From Streptococcus parasanguinis (GTDB lineage Bacteria > Bacillota > Bacilli > Lactobacillales > Streptococcaceae), in NCBI RefSeq assembly GCF_032163505.1, contig NZ_CP134147.1:2054584-2118583 (forward strand): a stretch of DNA of 64,000 nt. Reading direction: 5' to 3'. A program made the position numbers and the translations under genes. This document shows, piece by piece, positions 1-8,507 of the stretch (position 1 is its first letter; every line of letters begins with the position of its first letter). The notes beneath the pieces were generated by a model, which saw only the letters and a list, made by a program, of their open reading frames with translations, made no database searches and had not been told where the DNA came from.

Positions 1-998
1 TGAGGAACCACTTCTTGCAAAAATTCAAGTGGCCATTTTTCAAGGGCTTCTGCAAGGATTGTGTGGTTAGTGTAAGCCGTCATGCTACGAACGATAGAGA
101 TGGCTTCATCCATTCCAATACCACGTTCTGTCAAAAGACGGATCAATTCAGGGATGACCATTGATGGGTGAGTATCGTTGATTTGGACAACAGCATAGTC
201 AGCAAGGTCATGCAAGTTGCTTCCTTTTTCGATGGCTTCGTCGATGATCAATTGTGCACCGTTTGATACCATGAAGTATTGTTGGAAGATACGGAGCAAT
301 TCCCCTTGACGGTTACTATCATCTGGGTACAAGAAGAGGGTCAAGTTGCGAGCGATATCTGTCTTGTCAAAGTTAATACCATCTTCAATAATAGATGAAT
401 CAACTGAATCCAAGTCGAACAAACGCAAACGGTTCTTGGTTTCAATCTTGTAACCAGGGACATCGATATCATAAAGGGTAGAAGTCAATGTGAAGTGTGC
501 AAATGGCACTTGGTAGCTACGGCTTGAACGAACGAGCCAGCTTTGGTCAGTCAACCATGCATTTGGAATCGTTTCTTGTTGGTTGTTTTTAAGGACTTGT
601 TGGAACAAACCAAAGTGGTAGTTCAAACCAACCCCATCCCCTGTCAAACCAAGGCTTGAGATAGAGTCGATAAAGCAGGCTGCCAAACGTCCCAAACCAC
701 CGTTACCAAGTGATGGTTCCAATTCCACTTCTTCGACTTCGATCAAGTCTTTACCAGCATCTGACAATTCTTTTTTAACATCGTCGTAAAGACCCAAGTT
801 GATCAAGTTGTTAGACAAGAGTTTACCGATCAAGAACTCAGCTGAGATGTAGTAAACTTTTTTCTTACCAGTATTTAATTTCTTTTGAGCGCTTGCTTGC
901 TTGGTGTAATTAAGCAAAGCAATGTACAATTCTTCATTTGAACATTCAGCAATTGTTTTTTGATGATGATCAATCACATATTTTTGTAATGATTCCAT
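1..998 (-). CDS. malP: Glycogen/maltodextrin phosphorylase, N-terminal part (cut by window edge)
   Basis: Phosphorolyses alpha-1,4-glucan chains to glucose-1-phosphate in the cytoplasm, working with MalQ on imported maltodextrins. About 332 codons are visible, starting [13 protein letters not shown]. The run [12 protein letters not shown] and the motif [16 protein letters not shown] are typical of the N-terminal half of the GT35 phosphorylase family. The pyridoxal-phosphate lysine lies in the missing C-terminal half. The ATG at 996-998 follows an AAAGGAGA ribosome binding site. It is 45 bases downstream of malQ on the same strand, so the two are very likely co-transcribed from the malQ promoter. 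Identification is firm; intactness cannot be judged because the window begins inside the gene. Confidence 0.93.
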   Translation of the reverse strand, partial: MESLQKYVIDHHQKTIAECSNEELYIALLNYTKQASAQKKLNTGKKKVYYISAEFLIGKLLSNNLINLGLYDDVKKELSDAGKDLIEVEEVELEPSLGNGGLGRLAACFIDSISSLGLTGDGVGLNYHFGLFQQVLKNNQQETIPNAWLTDQSWLVRSSRSYQVPFAHFTLTSTLYDIDVPGYKIETKNRLRLFDLDSVDSSIIEDGINFDKTDIARNLTLFLYPDDSNRQGELLRIFQQYFMVSNGAQLIIDEAIEKGSNLHDLADYAVVQINDTHPSMVIPELIRLLTERGIGMDEAISIVRSMTAYTNHTILAEALEKWPLEFLQEVVP

Positions 999-1043
999 GT
1001 TGGGAGTCTCCTTTGTTTCAACAATTTTAATAGGGGGGAAAGA

Positions 1044-2573
1044 TTATTTTTTTGCTTTCTTAACTTCTTTTTTCAAGTCTTTGTTTTCACGACGATAGAT
1101 CGTAGTGAAATCAAGCAATTCTTGCTCGACAGCTGGAGTCAATTGATCCGCTGTCATTCGCCATGACCAGTTACCACCGAGAGTAGATGGGAAGTTCATC
1201 CGAGCTGAGCCATCTAACTCAAGCAAGTCTTGCATCGTAGCAATCGCCATGAAGCTGACGGAAGCAAAGACGGTGCGAAGCATAGCATGCGGTACAGATT
1301 CGTACTCTTTCCGGTTGGTATAACGAGCAAGATACTCACGAGTTGGATCGTCGATTTCATTGCGGTACCATCCAAGAACTGTGTTGTTATCATGTGTTCC
1401 AGTGTACATCACAGAGTTGTTTGGTGCCAAGTGAGGGCTATCGATACTTTCATCGTCAGGATTGAAGGCGAATTGAAGAATCTTCATTCCTGGGAAGCCA
1501 GTACGTTCGCGAAGCTCAATAACTTCATCCGTCATAAAGCCAAGGTCCTCAGCGATGATGTTCAAATCACCGAGCTCTTCCTTCACGGCTGCAAAGAGTT
1601 TGTAGCCAGGACCTTTGACCCATTTACCTGGTGCTGCAGTTTCAGAACCAGCAGGGATTTCCCAGTATGATTCGAAACCACGGAAGTGGTCGATCCGAAC
1701 GATGTCATAGATCTTGAAGCTTTCACGCAAGCGTTCAATCCACCATTGGTAGCCATCTTTGTCCATTGCTTCCCAGTCATAGATTGGGTTCCCCCAAAGT
1801 TGACCAGTTGCTGAGAACTCATCTGGCGGGCATCCTGCAATGCAAGTTGCTTTTCCGTTTTCATCTGTTTTGAAGAGATGAGGATTAGCCCACATGTCAC
1901 TTGAATCTTCCGCTACATAGATTGGCATATCTCCCACAATTTCAATGTGGTGGTCGTTGGCATAAGCTTTCAAGGCCAACCATTGTTGGAAGAAGAAGAA
2001 TTGAGTTACACGATGGTAAGTCAATTTATCAGCCAATTCTTCACGGTATTTAGCCAAAGCTTTTGGCTCACGCGCACGAATAGCTGCATCTGGCCACTCT
2101 GTCCAAGCTTTCAAATCAAAGTGTTCTTTAATAGCCATGTATTCTGCGAAGAGCTCCAACCAAGAAGCATCGGCTTCACAAAATTCTTGGAATTCTTTTT
2201 GATCACTTGATTTTAAGAAATTCGCAACTGCTTTTTCAAGCAAGGGACGACGTTGTTCAAAAACCTTTGCATAATCCACTTGAGTAGGATCTTGACCAAA
2301 GTCCACTCCTTTAAGGTCTGCTTCTGTTAACAAACCTTGCTCGATCAAAAGATCGAAATCAATAAAATGAGTGTTCCCAGCAAAAGCTGAGAAAGATTGG
2401 TATGGAGAATCTCCATAACTAGTTGTACCAAGCGGCAAGATTTGCCAGTAACGTTGCTTGGTCCGAACGAGGAAATCAACAAAATCATATGCTGATTGTC
2501 CGAATGATCCGATTCCGTATTGTCCAGGAAGGGAAGAAATGTGCATCAAAACACCACTTTGACGTTTTTTCAT
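1044..2573 (-). CDS. malQ: 4-alpha-glucanotransferase (amylomaltase)
   Basis: Transfers alpha-1,4-glucan segments between maltodextrins, releasing glucose and giving longer chains that MalP can attack. The 509-residue length is normal for family GH77. Visible motifs are VRIDHFRGF with the nucleophile Asp295, IIAEDLG with the acid/base Glu342, and YTGTHDNNT with His394 and Asp395. There is no signal peptide, so it acts in the cytoplasm. It is the first gene of a minus-strand malQ-malP unit that diverges from malX. A strong promoter with a MalR-like operator at its start site lies about 150 bases upstream, so maltodextrin-dependent derepression is expected. In pneumococcus the gene is called malM. 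Confidence 0.96.
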   Translation of the reverse strand: MKKRQSGVLMHISSLPGQYGIGSFGQSAYDFVDFLVRTKQRYWQILPLGTTSYGDSPYQSFSAFAGNTHFIDFDLLIEQGLLTEADLKGVDFGQDPTQVDYAKVFEQRRPLLEKAVANFLKSSDQKEFQEFCEADASWLELFAEYMAIKEHFDLKAWTEWPDAAIRAREPKALAKYREELADKLTYHRVTQFFFFQQWLALKAYANDHHIEIVGDMPIYVAEDSSDMWANPHLFKTDENGKATCIAGCPPDEFSATGQLWGNPIYDWEAMDKDGYQWWIERLRESFKIYDIVRIDHFRGFESYWEIPAGSETAAPGKWVKGPGYKLFAAVKEELGDLNIIAEDLGFMTDEVIELRERTGFPGMKILQFAFNPDDESIDSPHLAPNNSVMYTGTHDNNTVLGWYRNEIDDPTREYLARYTNRKEYESVPHAMLRTVFASVSFMAIATMQDLLELDGSARMNFPSTLGGNWSWRMTADQLTPAVEQELLDFTTIYRRENKDLKKEVKKAKK

Positions 2574-2713
2574 GGGTTACCACCTTTTTTTATTTCTTTG
2601 AAGCCTGCGATTCGGTGCACGGTATGGGTATCGTTGCAGAGTCGTATCCAGCTCTCAAGCGGCTCTACTCTTTGTTAAAATCGAACAGGCGCAACTCAGT
2701 TTACGCAATTTTT

Positions 2714-2766
2714 GCGAAAACGTTTGCGTACCATGTCATTATAAACTTTTTCCATATTTTCTGCAA
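2714..2766 (-). promoter_or_regulatory. malQ promoter with MalR/CcpA-type operator
   Basis: Reading the minus strand, TTGCAG (2761-2766), a 17-base spacer and TATAAT (2738-2743) form a near-consensus sigma-A promoter. Just downstream, around the transcription start, is the palindromic GCGAAAACGTTTGCG (2714-2728). It resembles LacI-family operators (MalR or CcpA cre). A repressor bound here would block initiation. The assignment to MalR rests on the neighbouring malR gene and on known mal regulation in pneumococcus. Confidence 0.8.
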
Positions 2767-2913
2767 GGGGTTTCTTAAAAAACTTTATATCTTTTTTAAA
2801 AAAGCCCCTTATCACTAGTTTAGTATTTATTATTAGCAATGTCAATGAATTAGCGGTTTTTATAGAAGAAAGTTTAGAATTAAAATATTTTTTAAAAATT
2901 TTCTCAAAATCAC

Positions 2914-2968
2914 TTGCAAACGTTTTCGCCTTGTGATATACTTAAGTCGTTTTAGGAAAACGTTTGTC
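2914..2968 (+). promoter_or_regulatory. malX promoter with two operators
   Basis: TTGCAA (2914-2919), a 17-base spacer and TATACT (2937-2942) form the promoter of malX. One operator-like sequence, GCAAACGTTTTCGC (2916-2929), lies inside the promoter. A second, GGAAAACGTTTGTC (2955-2968), lies just downstream, with a further partial half-site AAAACGGTTTC at about 2970-2980. The core AACGTTTT/AAAACGTTT is shared with the operator at malQ, which points to common control by MalR, CcpA or both. Confidence 0.8.
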
Positions 2969-3019
2969 TAAAACGGTTTCTAATTATTATCTTTTTTTAT
3001 TCTTTAGGAGGAATAAATC

Positions 3020-4276
3020 ATGAAACGTACAATTTTACGTAGTGCTGCTGTACTTGGTACAGTTGGTTTTGCCGGCTTCTTACTTGCTGCTTGTAGCAAT
3101 AGCTCTTCAGGTTCTTCTGAGGCAAGTAAAGAAATCAACGTCTATGTAGACAAAGGCTACAAATCTTATGTTGAAGAAGCTGCAAAAGCTTTTGAAAAAG
3201 AAAATGGCGTAAAAGTTAAAATCAAAACTGGTGATGCCCTTGGTGGATTGGATAACCTTTCTCTCGATAACCAATCTAAAAAAGCTCCAGACGTTATGAT
3301 GGCACCATACGACCGTGTAGGTGGTCTTGGTAACGATGGTCAATTGGCTGAAGTGACATTGAACAAAGATAGCCACACAGACAAAACAACTGAAGCTCTT
3401 GTCACAAACGGTGGTAAGGTTTACGGTGCACCTGCTGTCATCGAAACGTTGGTTCTCTACTATAATAAAGATCTTGTAAGCGAAGCTCCAAAAACATTTG
3501 GTGACCTTGACAATCTTGCAAAAGATAGCAAATACGACTTTGCTAGCGAACCTGGTAAAACAACTGCCTTCTTAGCTGACTGGACAAACTTCTACTATGC
3601 TTACGGTTTGCTTTCAGGTAATGGTGGTTATGTATTTGGTAAAGATGGTACAGATCCTAAAGATATTGGATTGAACAACCAAGGTTCTATCGACGGTATC
3701 GAATATGCGAAAACTTGGTATGCTAAATGGCCAAAAGGTTTGCAAGATACTAAAGGTGCTGCTAACTTCATCCAAACACAATTCCAAGAAGGTAAAACAG
3801 CTGCTATCATCGATGGTCCTTGGAAAGCTGCTTCATTGAAAGAAGCTAAAGTAAACTATGGTGTCGCAACTATTCCAACTCTTCCAAACGGAAAACAATA
3901 TTCTGCCTTTGGTGGTGGTAAAGCTTGGGTTATCCCTGCAGGTGCGAAAAACCTTGATGGCGCTCAAAAATTCATTGACTTCTTGACAAGCACTGATCAA
4001 CAAAAAGCTTTGTTTGACAAGACCAATGAAGTTCCTGCCAACACAGAAGCTCGTAAATATGCGGTTAGCAAAAACGATGAATTGACAACTGCCGTTGTTG
4101 ATCAATTCAAGAACGCTCAACCAATGCCAAATATCTCAGAAATGAGTGCTGTTTGGGATCCAGCTGCTACTATGCTTTTCGATGCTGTAAGTGGTAAAAA
4201 ATCTGCAAAAGCATCTGCTGACGATGCAGTGAAATTGATTAAAGAAACCATCGAACAAAAATTCGGTAGCAAATAA
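3020..4276 (+). CDS. malX: Maltose/maltodextrin-binding lipoprotein
   Basis: Captures maltodextrins outside the cell and hands them to the MalC-MalD permease. The 418-residue protein starts with a lipoprotein signal peptide ending in LLAAC, lipidated Cys25, followed by a Ser/Gly-rich linker. The remainder is a family 1 extracellular solute-binding fold (ESBP1, MalE-like), with stretches such as AAIIDGPWKAASLKEA and FGGGKAWVIPAGAKN. The ATG follows TAGGAGGA. It heads the plus-strand mal operon. No ATPase gene is present in the cluster; streptococcal maltodextrin and related sugar importers commonly share the MsmK ATPase encoded elsewhere. Confidence 0.95.
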   Translation: MKRTILRSAAVLGTVGFAGFLLAACSNSSSGSSEASKEINVYVDKGYKSYVEEAAKAFEKENGVKVKIKTGDALGGLDNLSLDNQSKKAPDVMMAPYDRVGGLGNDGQLAEVTLNKDSHTDKTTEALVTNGGKVYGAPAVIETLVLYYNKDLVSEAPKTFGDLDNLAKDSKYDFASEPGKTTAFLADWTNFYYAYGLLSGNGGYVFGKDGTDPKDIGLNNQGSIDGIEYAKTWYAKWPKGLQDTKGAANFIQTQFQEGKTAAIIDGPWKAASLKEAKVNYGVATIPTLPNGKQYSAFGGGKAWVIPAGAKNLDGAQKFIDFLTSTDQQKALFDKTNEVPANTEARKYAVSKNDELTTAVVDQFKNAQPMPNISEMSAVWDPAATMLFDAVSGKKSAKASADDAVKLIKETIEQKFGSK

Positions 4277-4295
4277 GACAGTTTTTAGGTGTGAG

Positions 4296-4327
4296 TAAGA
4301 GGTTGGAGACAAAGTCCCAACCTCTTA
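4296..4327 (+). terminator. Hairpin between malX and malC (attenuator or 3' stabiliser)
   Basis: TAAGAGGTTGG (4296-4306) pairs with CCAACCTCTTA (4317-4327), with an inner GAC/GTC pairing. No proper T-run follows, so it is more likely a partial terminator or an RNA-stabilising hairpin. Such an element would let the binding protein be made in excess over the permeases. Confidence 0.6.
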
Positions 4328-4408
4328 TGTTCAATTATCAACCTTCTACTAGATCACTGTCAAACTTGTCTTCTTGCTCTCTGGCAAGGACATTATAAGG
4401 AGATTTGA

Positions 4409-5704
4409 ATGACTACAGAACAAAACCCTAAAAAGGCTATGTGGCTCTCTTTGATCCCGGGTCTTGGACAAATTTATAACAAACAAAAAACCAAAGGCTA
4501 TATTTTTCTTGCCGTAACTGTTCTCTTTCTCGCCTATTTCCTAGGAATCGGAGTTGGAGAATTAGCGAAATTGGTTACACTTGGAACCGTCCGTGGACAA
4601 GATAATTCTCTCTTTATCTTGATTCGTGGCGCCTTCCACTTGATCATTACCATTGTTTACTTCCTATTTTATGCCTTAAATATTAAGGATGCTGGAACCG
4701 TTGCAAAACGTATCAACAATGGCATCGCTGTTCCAAAAACTGGAAAAGAAATGGTTCAAGCCATCTATGAAAATGGCTTCCCATATTTATTGATCATTCC
4801 TTCATACATTGCTATGACATTTGCGATTATCTTCCCAGTTTTAGTAACTTTGATGATCGCCTTTACCAACTACGACTTCAAACATACCGCTCCAACAACC
4901 TTGCTCGATTGGATCGGGTTCCAAAATTTCACTAATATGTGGACCTTGAGTACCTTCCGCTCAGCCTTTACATCTGTTCTTGGCTGGACCTTGATTTGGG
5001 CACTCGCAGCTTCTACTCTTCAAATCGTACTCGGTATCTTGACCGCTATTGTTGCAAACCAACCATTCGTAAAAGGAAAACGAATCTTTGGGGTTATCTT
5101 CTTGCTCCCATGGGCTGTTCCAGCCTTCATCACTATCTTAACTTTCTCAAATATGTTTAACGATAGTGTCGGTGCTATCAATGCACAAGTTATCCCATTG
5201 TTTGCGAAGATCTTCCCATTCTTAGATGGCATTTTGATTCCTTGGAAAACAGATCCTACTTGGACAAAAATTGCTTTGATTATGATGCAAGGTTGGCTCG
5301 GCTTCCCTTACATTTACGTCTTGACTTTAGGGATTCTTCAATCTATTCCAAACGATCTTTACGAAGCTGCTTATATTGATGGTGCCAACGGTTGGCAAAA
5401 ATTCCGCAGCATCACTTTCCCAATGATTATGGCTGTTGCAGCTCCAACTTTGATCAGTCAGTACACCTTCAACTTTAATAACTTCTCCATCATTTACTTG
5501 TTTAACGATGGGGGACCTGGTTCTGTCGGAGGAAACGCCGGATCTACAGATATCTTGATCTCATGGATCTACAAGTTGACAACCAATTCTTCTCCTCAAT
5601 ATTCAATGGCCGCAGCGGTAACCTTGATTATCTCTGTGATTGTGATCTCAATCTCTATGGTTGCCTTCAAGAAACTACATGCATTTGATATGGAGGATGT
5701 ATAA
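4409..5704 (+). CDS. malC: Maltodextrin ABC transporter permease, MalF type
   Basis: One of the two membrane subunits of the maltodextrin importer. The C-terminal two thirds is a binding-protein-dependent transport permease with the EAA loop [20 protein letters not shown], which docks the ATPase. The protein is 431 residues. The N-terminal stretch of about 110 residues begins with [20 protein letters not shown], which looks like a TM2/DUF5683-type membrane hairpin placed ahead of the normal MalF core. It lies 132 bases after malX across a hairpin and is followed one base later by malD. Confidence 0.95.
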   Translation: MTTEQNPKKAMWLSLIPGLGQIYNKQKTKGYIFLAVTVLFLAYFLGIGVGELAKLVTLGTVRGQDNSLFILIRGAFHLIITIVYFLFYALNIKDAGTVAKRINNGIAVPKTGKEMVQAIYENGFPYLLIIPSYIAMTFAIIFPVLVTLMIAFTNYDFKHTAPTTLLDWIGFQNFTNMWTLSTFRSAFTSVLGWTLIWALAASTLQIVLGILTAIVANQPFVKGKRIFGVIFLLPWAVPAFITILTFSNMFNDSVGAINAQVIPLFAKIFPFLDGILIPWKTDPTWTKIALIMMQGWLGFPYIYVLTLGILQSIPNDLYEAAYIDGANGWQKFRSITFPMIMAVAAPTLISQYTFNFNNFSIIYLFNDGGPGSVGGNAGSTDILISWIYKLTTNSSPQYSMAAAVTLIISVIVISISMVAFKKLHAFDMEDV

Positions 5705-5705
5705 A

Positions 5706-6548
5706 ATGAAAAATTCAGTTCAATTTAAACGCCGCCTCAATCATTTCTTGACTTACCTGTACATGGTAGTTCTTTCAATCGTTATCATTTATCCATTGTT
5801 GATTACGGTTCTATCAGCCTTCAAATCAGGGAATGTCAGTGCCTTTACACTTGATTTTAGTGGCAATCTTAGTTTTGATAACTTCTCAAAACTTTTCTCT
5901 GAAACTCATTATGGCACTTGGTATATGAACACCTTGGTTATCGCCATTATCACCATGATTGTACAAACAAGTATCGTTACCTTTGCAGGTTACGCATACA
6001 GCCGTTACAATTTCTTGGCGCGTAAACAAAGTTTGGTCTTCTTCTTGATTATTCAAATGGTCCCAACCATGGCAGCCCTCACAGCCTTCTTCGTTATGGC
6101 TTTGATGCTGAATGCCTTGAACCAACCTTGGTTCTTGATCTTCCTTTATGTTGGTGGTGGTATTCCAATGAATGCCTGGTTGATGAAGGGATACTTCGAT
6201 ACTGTTCCAATTTCCCTCGATGAATCTGCGAAATTGGATGGAGCTGGACACTTCCGTCGCTTCTGGCAAATCGTCCTCCCTCTTGTTCGTCCAATGATTG
6301 CCGTTCAAGCGCTTTGGGCTTTCATGGGGCCTTTCGGAGACTATATCTTGTCTAAATTCTTGCTTCGTGACGAAGTGAACTATACGGTAGCCGTTGGTCT
6401 TCAAACCTTTATCAGTGACCAAAAAAATCAAAAAATCGCCTTCTTTGCAGCCGGTGCTATTTTGATCGCGGTTCCAATCTGTATCTTATTCTTCTTCCTA
6501 CAAAAGAACTTTGTTTCAGGCTTGACAGCTGGTGGGGATAAAGGATAA
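5706..6548 (+). CDS. malD: Maltodextrin ABC transporter permease, MalG type
   Basis: Second membrane subunit of the maltodextrin importer, 280 residues. It has several hydrophobic segments and an EAA-type loop, [20 protein letters not shown]. The start is the ATG at 5706, one base after the malC stop. A longer frame reaching back into malC would give a non-hydrophobic extension and is unlikely. The tight spacing points to translational coupling, consistent with MalC and MalD forming one heterodimeric channel. Confidence 0.95.
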   Translation: MKNSVQFKRRLNHFLTYLYMVVLSIVIIYPLLITVLSAFKSGNVSAFTLDFSGNLSFDNFSKLFSETHYGTWYMNTLVIAIITMIVQTSIVTFAGYAYSRYNFLARKQSLVFFLIIQMVPTMAALTAFFVMALMLNALNQPWFLIFLYVGGGIPMNAWLMKGYFDTVPISLDESAKLDGAGHFRRFWQIVLPLVRPMIAVQALWAFMGPFGDYILSKFLLRDEVNYTVAVGLQTFISDQKNQKIAFFAAGAILIAVPICILFFFLQKNFVSGLTAGGDKG

Positions 6549-6588
6549 AATAGAATCTTATTTCAAGCACATTTTATTTTTAAGTTGA

Positions 6589-6616
6589 GGGTAGTATGGT
6601 GGATTCTTTACTACCC
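6589..6616 (+). terminator. Hairpin between malD and malA
   Basis: GGGTAGTA (6589-6596) pairs with TACTACCC (6609-6616). There is no following T-run, so it may only attenuate transcription into malA-malR-pulA. The remaining 70 bases before malA show nothing else distinctive. Confidence 0.45.
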
Positions 6617-6691
6617 TTCGTTAAGAATAAAATCAATCAAAGAGACTTCTCTTTGCATTTCTGATACTCTTATGTTTAGAAAGGTCATCTT

Positions 6692-7504
6692 ATGCCCTAT
6701 CCTTTTAATTATTTCGCAAGTATCTTCAATTTCCGCTCTTCTTTTGCAAACCGCAAAAAACTGAGCTGGTTCCAAATGATTTTTACTTCTTTCTTTCTAA
6801 TCTCTATCACACTATTACCTGTGGCTCTGCAAAATGCTCAACTCAAAACCTATCCTTTGACAACCTTTGTCAGCGATGTGTTTGATCCTTTATCAACAGA
6901 CGTTATGAAAGATATCCAAGAACACGTCGTGATCAAAGACCAAGAGCTCACCTATACAGGGACTAACCCTGTACACAAGACTTCAAAAGGACAGGTTATC
7001 TTAGGCCAAGAGGCAAAGGCTAGTAAAGGCAAGGAGTTAACACTCCATTTTGATCGCAAACAATTGATTATCTCAAAAGAGAATAAAGAACTCGCTACAG
7101 TCTCATACCAGGCTATTAATCAAGAGAGCCTTCGGGATAAAAAAAGCTTCACTCAAGCTATCTCTAGCGATTGGTTCCGCGACAATCGACTCCCTGTCAG
7201 TCTCTTTCTCGTGATTTTCTCTGGCTTCTTGTCGACAGTCAATTATTTGATTCTCATCCTAGGGGCCTCTTTCTTCCTCTACTTGACACGAAAATCTCGA
7301 CTCTTTTCACTACAAACTTTCAAGGAATGTTTCAACTGTATTCTGAATTGCTTGGGACTCCCTATTTTACTAAGTGTCCTCATCAGTTTACTATTCCATC
7401 AAGTATTTACTACGACGATCATGATCCAAAATGTCTTATTTGTACTCTATCTTGCTATGGTATTTTATAAGACCCACTTCCGTGATCCAGACTATCACCG
7501 CTAG
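6692..7504 (+). CDS. malA: MalA-like membrane protein (DUF1189 type)
   Basis: A 270-residue membrane protein with an N-terminal segment at about residues 27-48, a central region of roughly 120 residues rich in charged and beta-forming stretches, and several C-terminal membrane segments. Position between malD and malR and the overall architecture match the streptococcal MalA proteins, often annotated as DUF1189. Its biochemical role is not established. Operon membership suggests a job connected with maltodextrin use, such as sensing or assisting the transporter. It ends 11 bases before malR. Confidence 0.75.
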   Translation: MPYPFNYFASIFNFRSSFANRKKLSWFQMIFTSFFLISITLLPVALQNAQLKTYPLTTFVSDVFDPLSTDVMKDIQEHVVIKDQELTYTGTNPVHKTSKGQVILGQEAKASKGKELTLHFDRKQLIISKENKELATVSYQAINQESLRDKKSFTQAISSDWFRDNRLPVSLFLVIFSGFLSTVNYLILILGASFFLYLTRKSRLFSLQTFKECFNCILNCLGLPILLSVLISLLFHQVFTTTIMIQNVLFVLYLAMVFYKTHFRDPDYHR

Positions 7505-7515
7505 GAGGTTTTCTC

Positions 7516-8499
7516 ATGCGTGTTACCATCAAAGATGTGGCGAAACTCGCTGGCGTCGCGCCTTCAACTGTCACGCGCGTCATCCAAAACAAATCCACGA
7601 TTAGTGATGAAACAAAAAAACGTGTCCGTGAGGCCATGGTCGAATTGGACTACCATCCCAATCTTAATGCTCGCAGCCTTGTCAGCCAATCTAGTCAAGT
7701 CATTGCTTTGGTCCTACCAATCGACAGTGACGTCTTCTACCAGAATCCTTTCTTCCCAACTGTTTTAAGAGGGATTACCCAGATCGCGTCAGACAATGAT
7801 TATGCCATCCAAATCTGTACGGGGCAAAATGAAGAACGGCGGCTCGATAATCTCAAACAACTCATCTACGGAAATCGTGTAGATGGTTTGATTTTCCTTT
7901 ATTCCAACCCGAATGATCCCCTCGTTGAATTTGCACTGAAGGACAAGTTTCCCTTCCTCATCCTTGGAAAGGCGGTCTCTCCTTTTGTTTCGCTAGTCGA
8001 TAATGACAATATCAAGGCCGCATTTGATGCAACAGATTATTTTATTCAACAAAACTACCGAAAAATTGCTTTTATCGGGGGAAACAAAGAGCTGTTTGTG
8101 TCTCAAGACCGCTACCAAGGTTATAAAGAAGCCCTCCAAAAAGCAGGGATTCCTCTCGATGAAAAACTCGTTCATTTTTCATTTGGGTTTATGTTAGAAG
8201 ATAATTCTTATCAAATGATGGAGAGTCTACCATTAACAGAACTAGATGCGATTATGACGACCGATATTCTCGTTGCTGAAGGGGTGCGCCAATACCTATT
8301 AGAACACCAGCTGACAATCCCGATTATTTCCTTTGATTCGATCAAGCCACGACTCGATATTGAAGCCTATATTGACATCAATGCGGTGGAACTCGGGCGT
8401 GAATCTGTCCGGACCATCCTTCAAATCATCAAAGATCACAAAGAAGGAAAAACCGTCTGCTACCGTCAATTGATTGACCATACCATTACGAAACTTTAG
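7516..8499 (+). CDS. malR: LacI-family maltose operon repressor
   Basis: A 327-residue LacI/GalR-family regulator. Residues 1-25 form the classic DNA-binding helix-turn-helix (VTIKDVAKLAGVAPSTVTRV), followed by the hinge and a periplasmic-binding-protein-like effector domain. A good ribosome binding site, TAGGAGGT, precedes the ATG. It is co-directional with malX-malC-malD-malA and probably represses both divergent mal units through the AACGTTTT-type operators at 2714-2728 and 2916-2968. In pneumococcus MalR is relieved by maltose. Confidence 0.92.
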   Translation: MRVTIKDVAKLAGVAPSTVTRVIQNKSTISDETKKRVREAMVELDYHPNLNARSLVSQSSQVIALVLPIDSDVFYQNPFFPTVLRGITQIASDNDYAIQICTGQNEERRLDNLKQLIYGNRVDGLIFLYSNPNDPLVEFALKDKFPFLILGKAVSPFVSLVDNDNIKAAFDATDYFIQQNYRKIAFIGGNKELFVSQDRYQGYKEALQKAGIPLDEKLVHFSFGFMLEDNSYQMMESLPLTELDAIMTTDILVAEGVRQYLLEHQLTIPIISFDSIKPRLDIEAYIDINAVELGRESVRTILQIIKDHKEGKTVCYRQLIDHTITKL

Positions 8500-8507
8500 G
8501 AGTCTTT

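Noticed and set aside
2423..2818. 131-codon plus-strand frame across the malQ start and mal promoter region
   Set aside because: It runs antisense to malQ and through the malQ promoter and operator, with no start signal or recognisable domain.
5886..6431. 181-codon minus-strand frame within malD
   Set aside because: Antisense to a well-identified permease, of unlikely composition and without a ribosome binding site.
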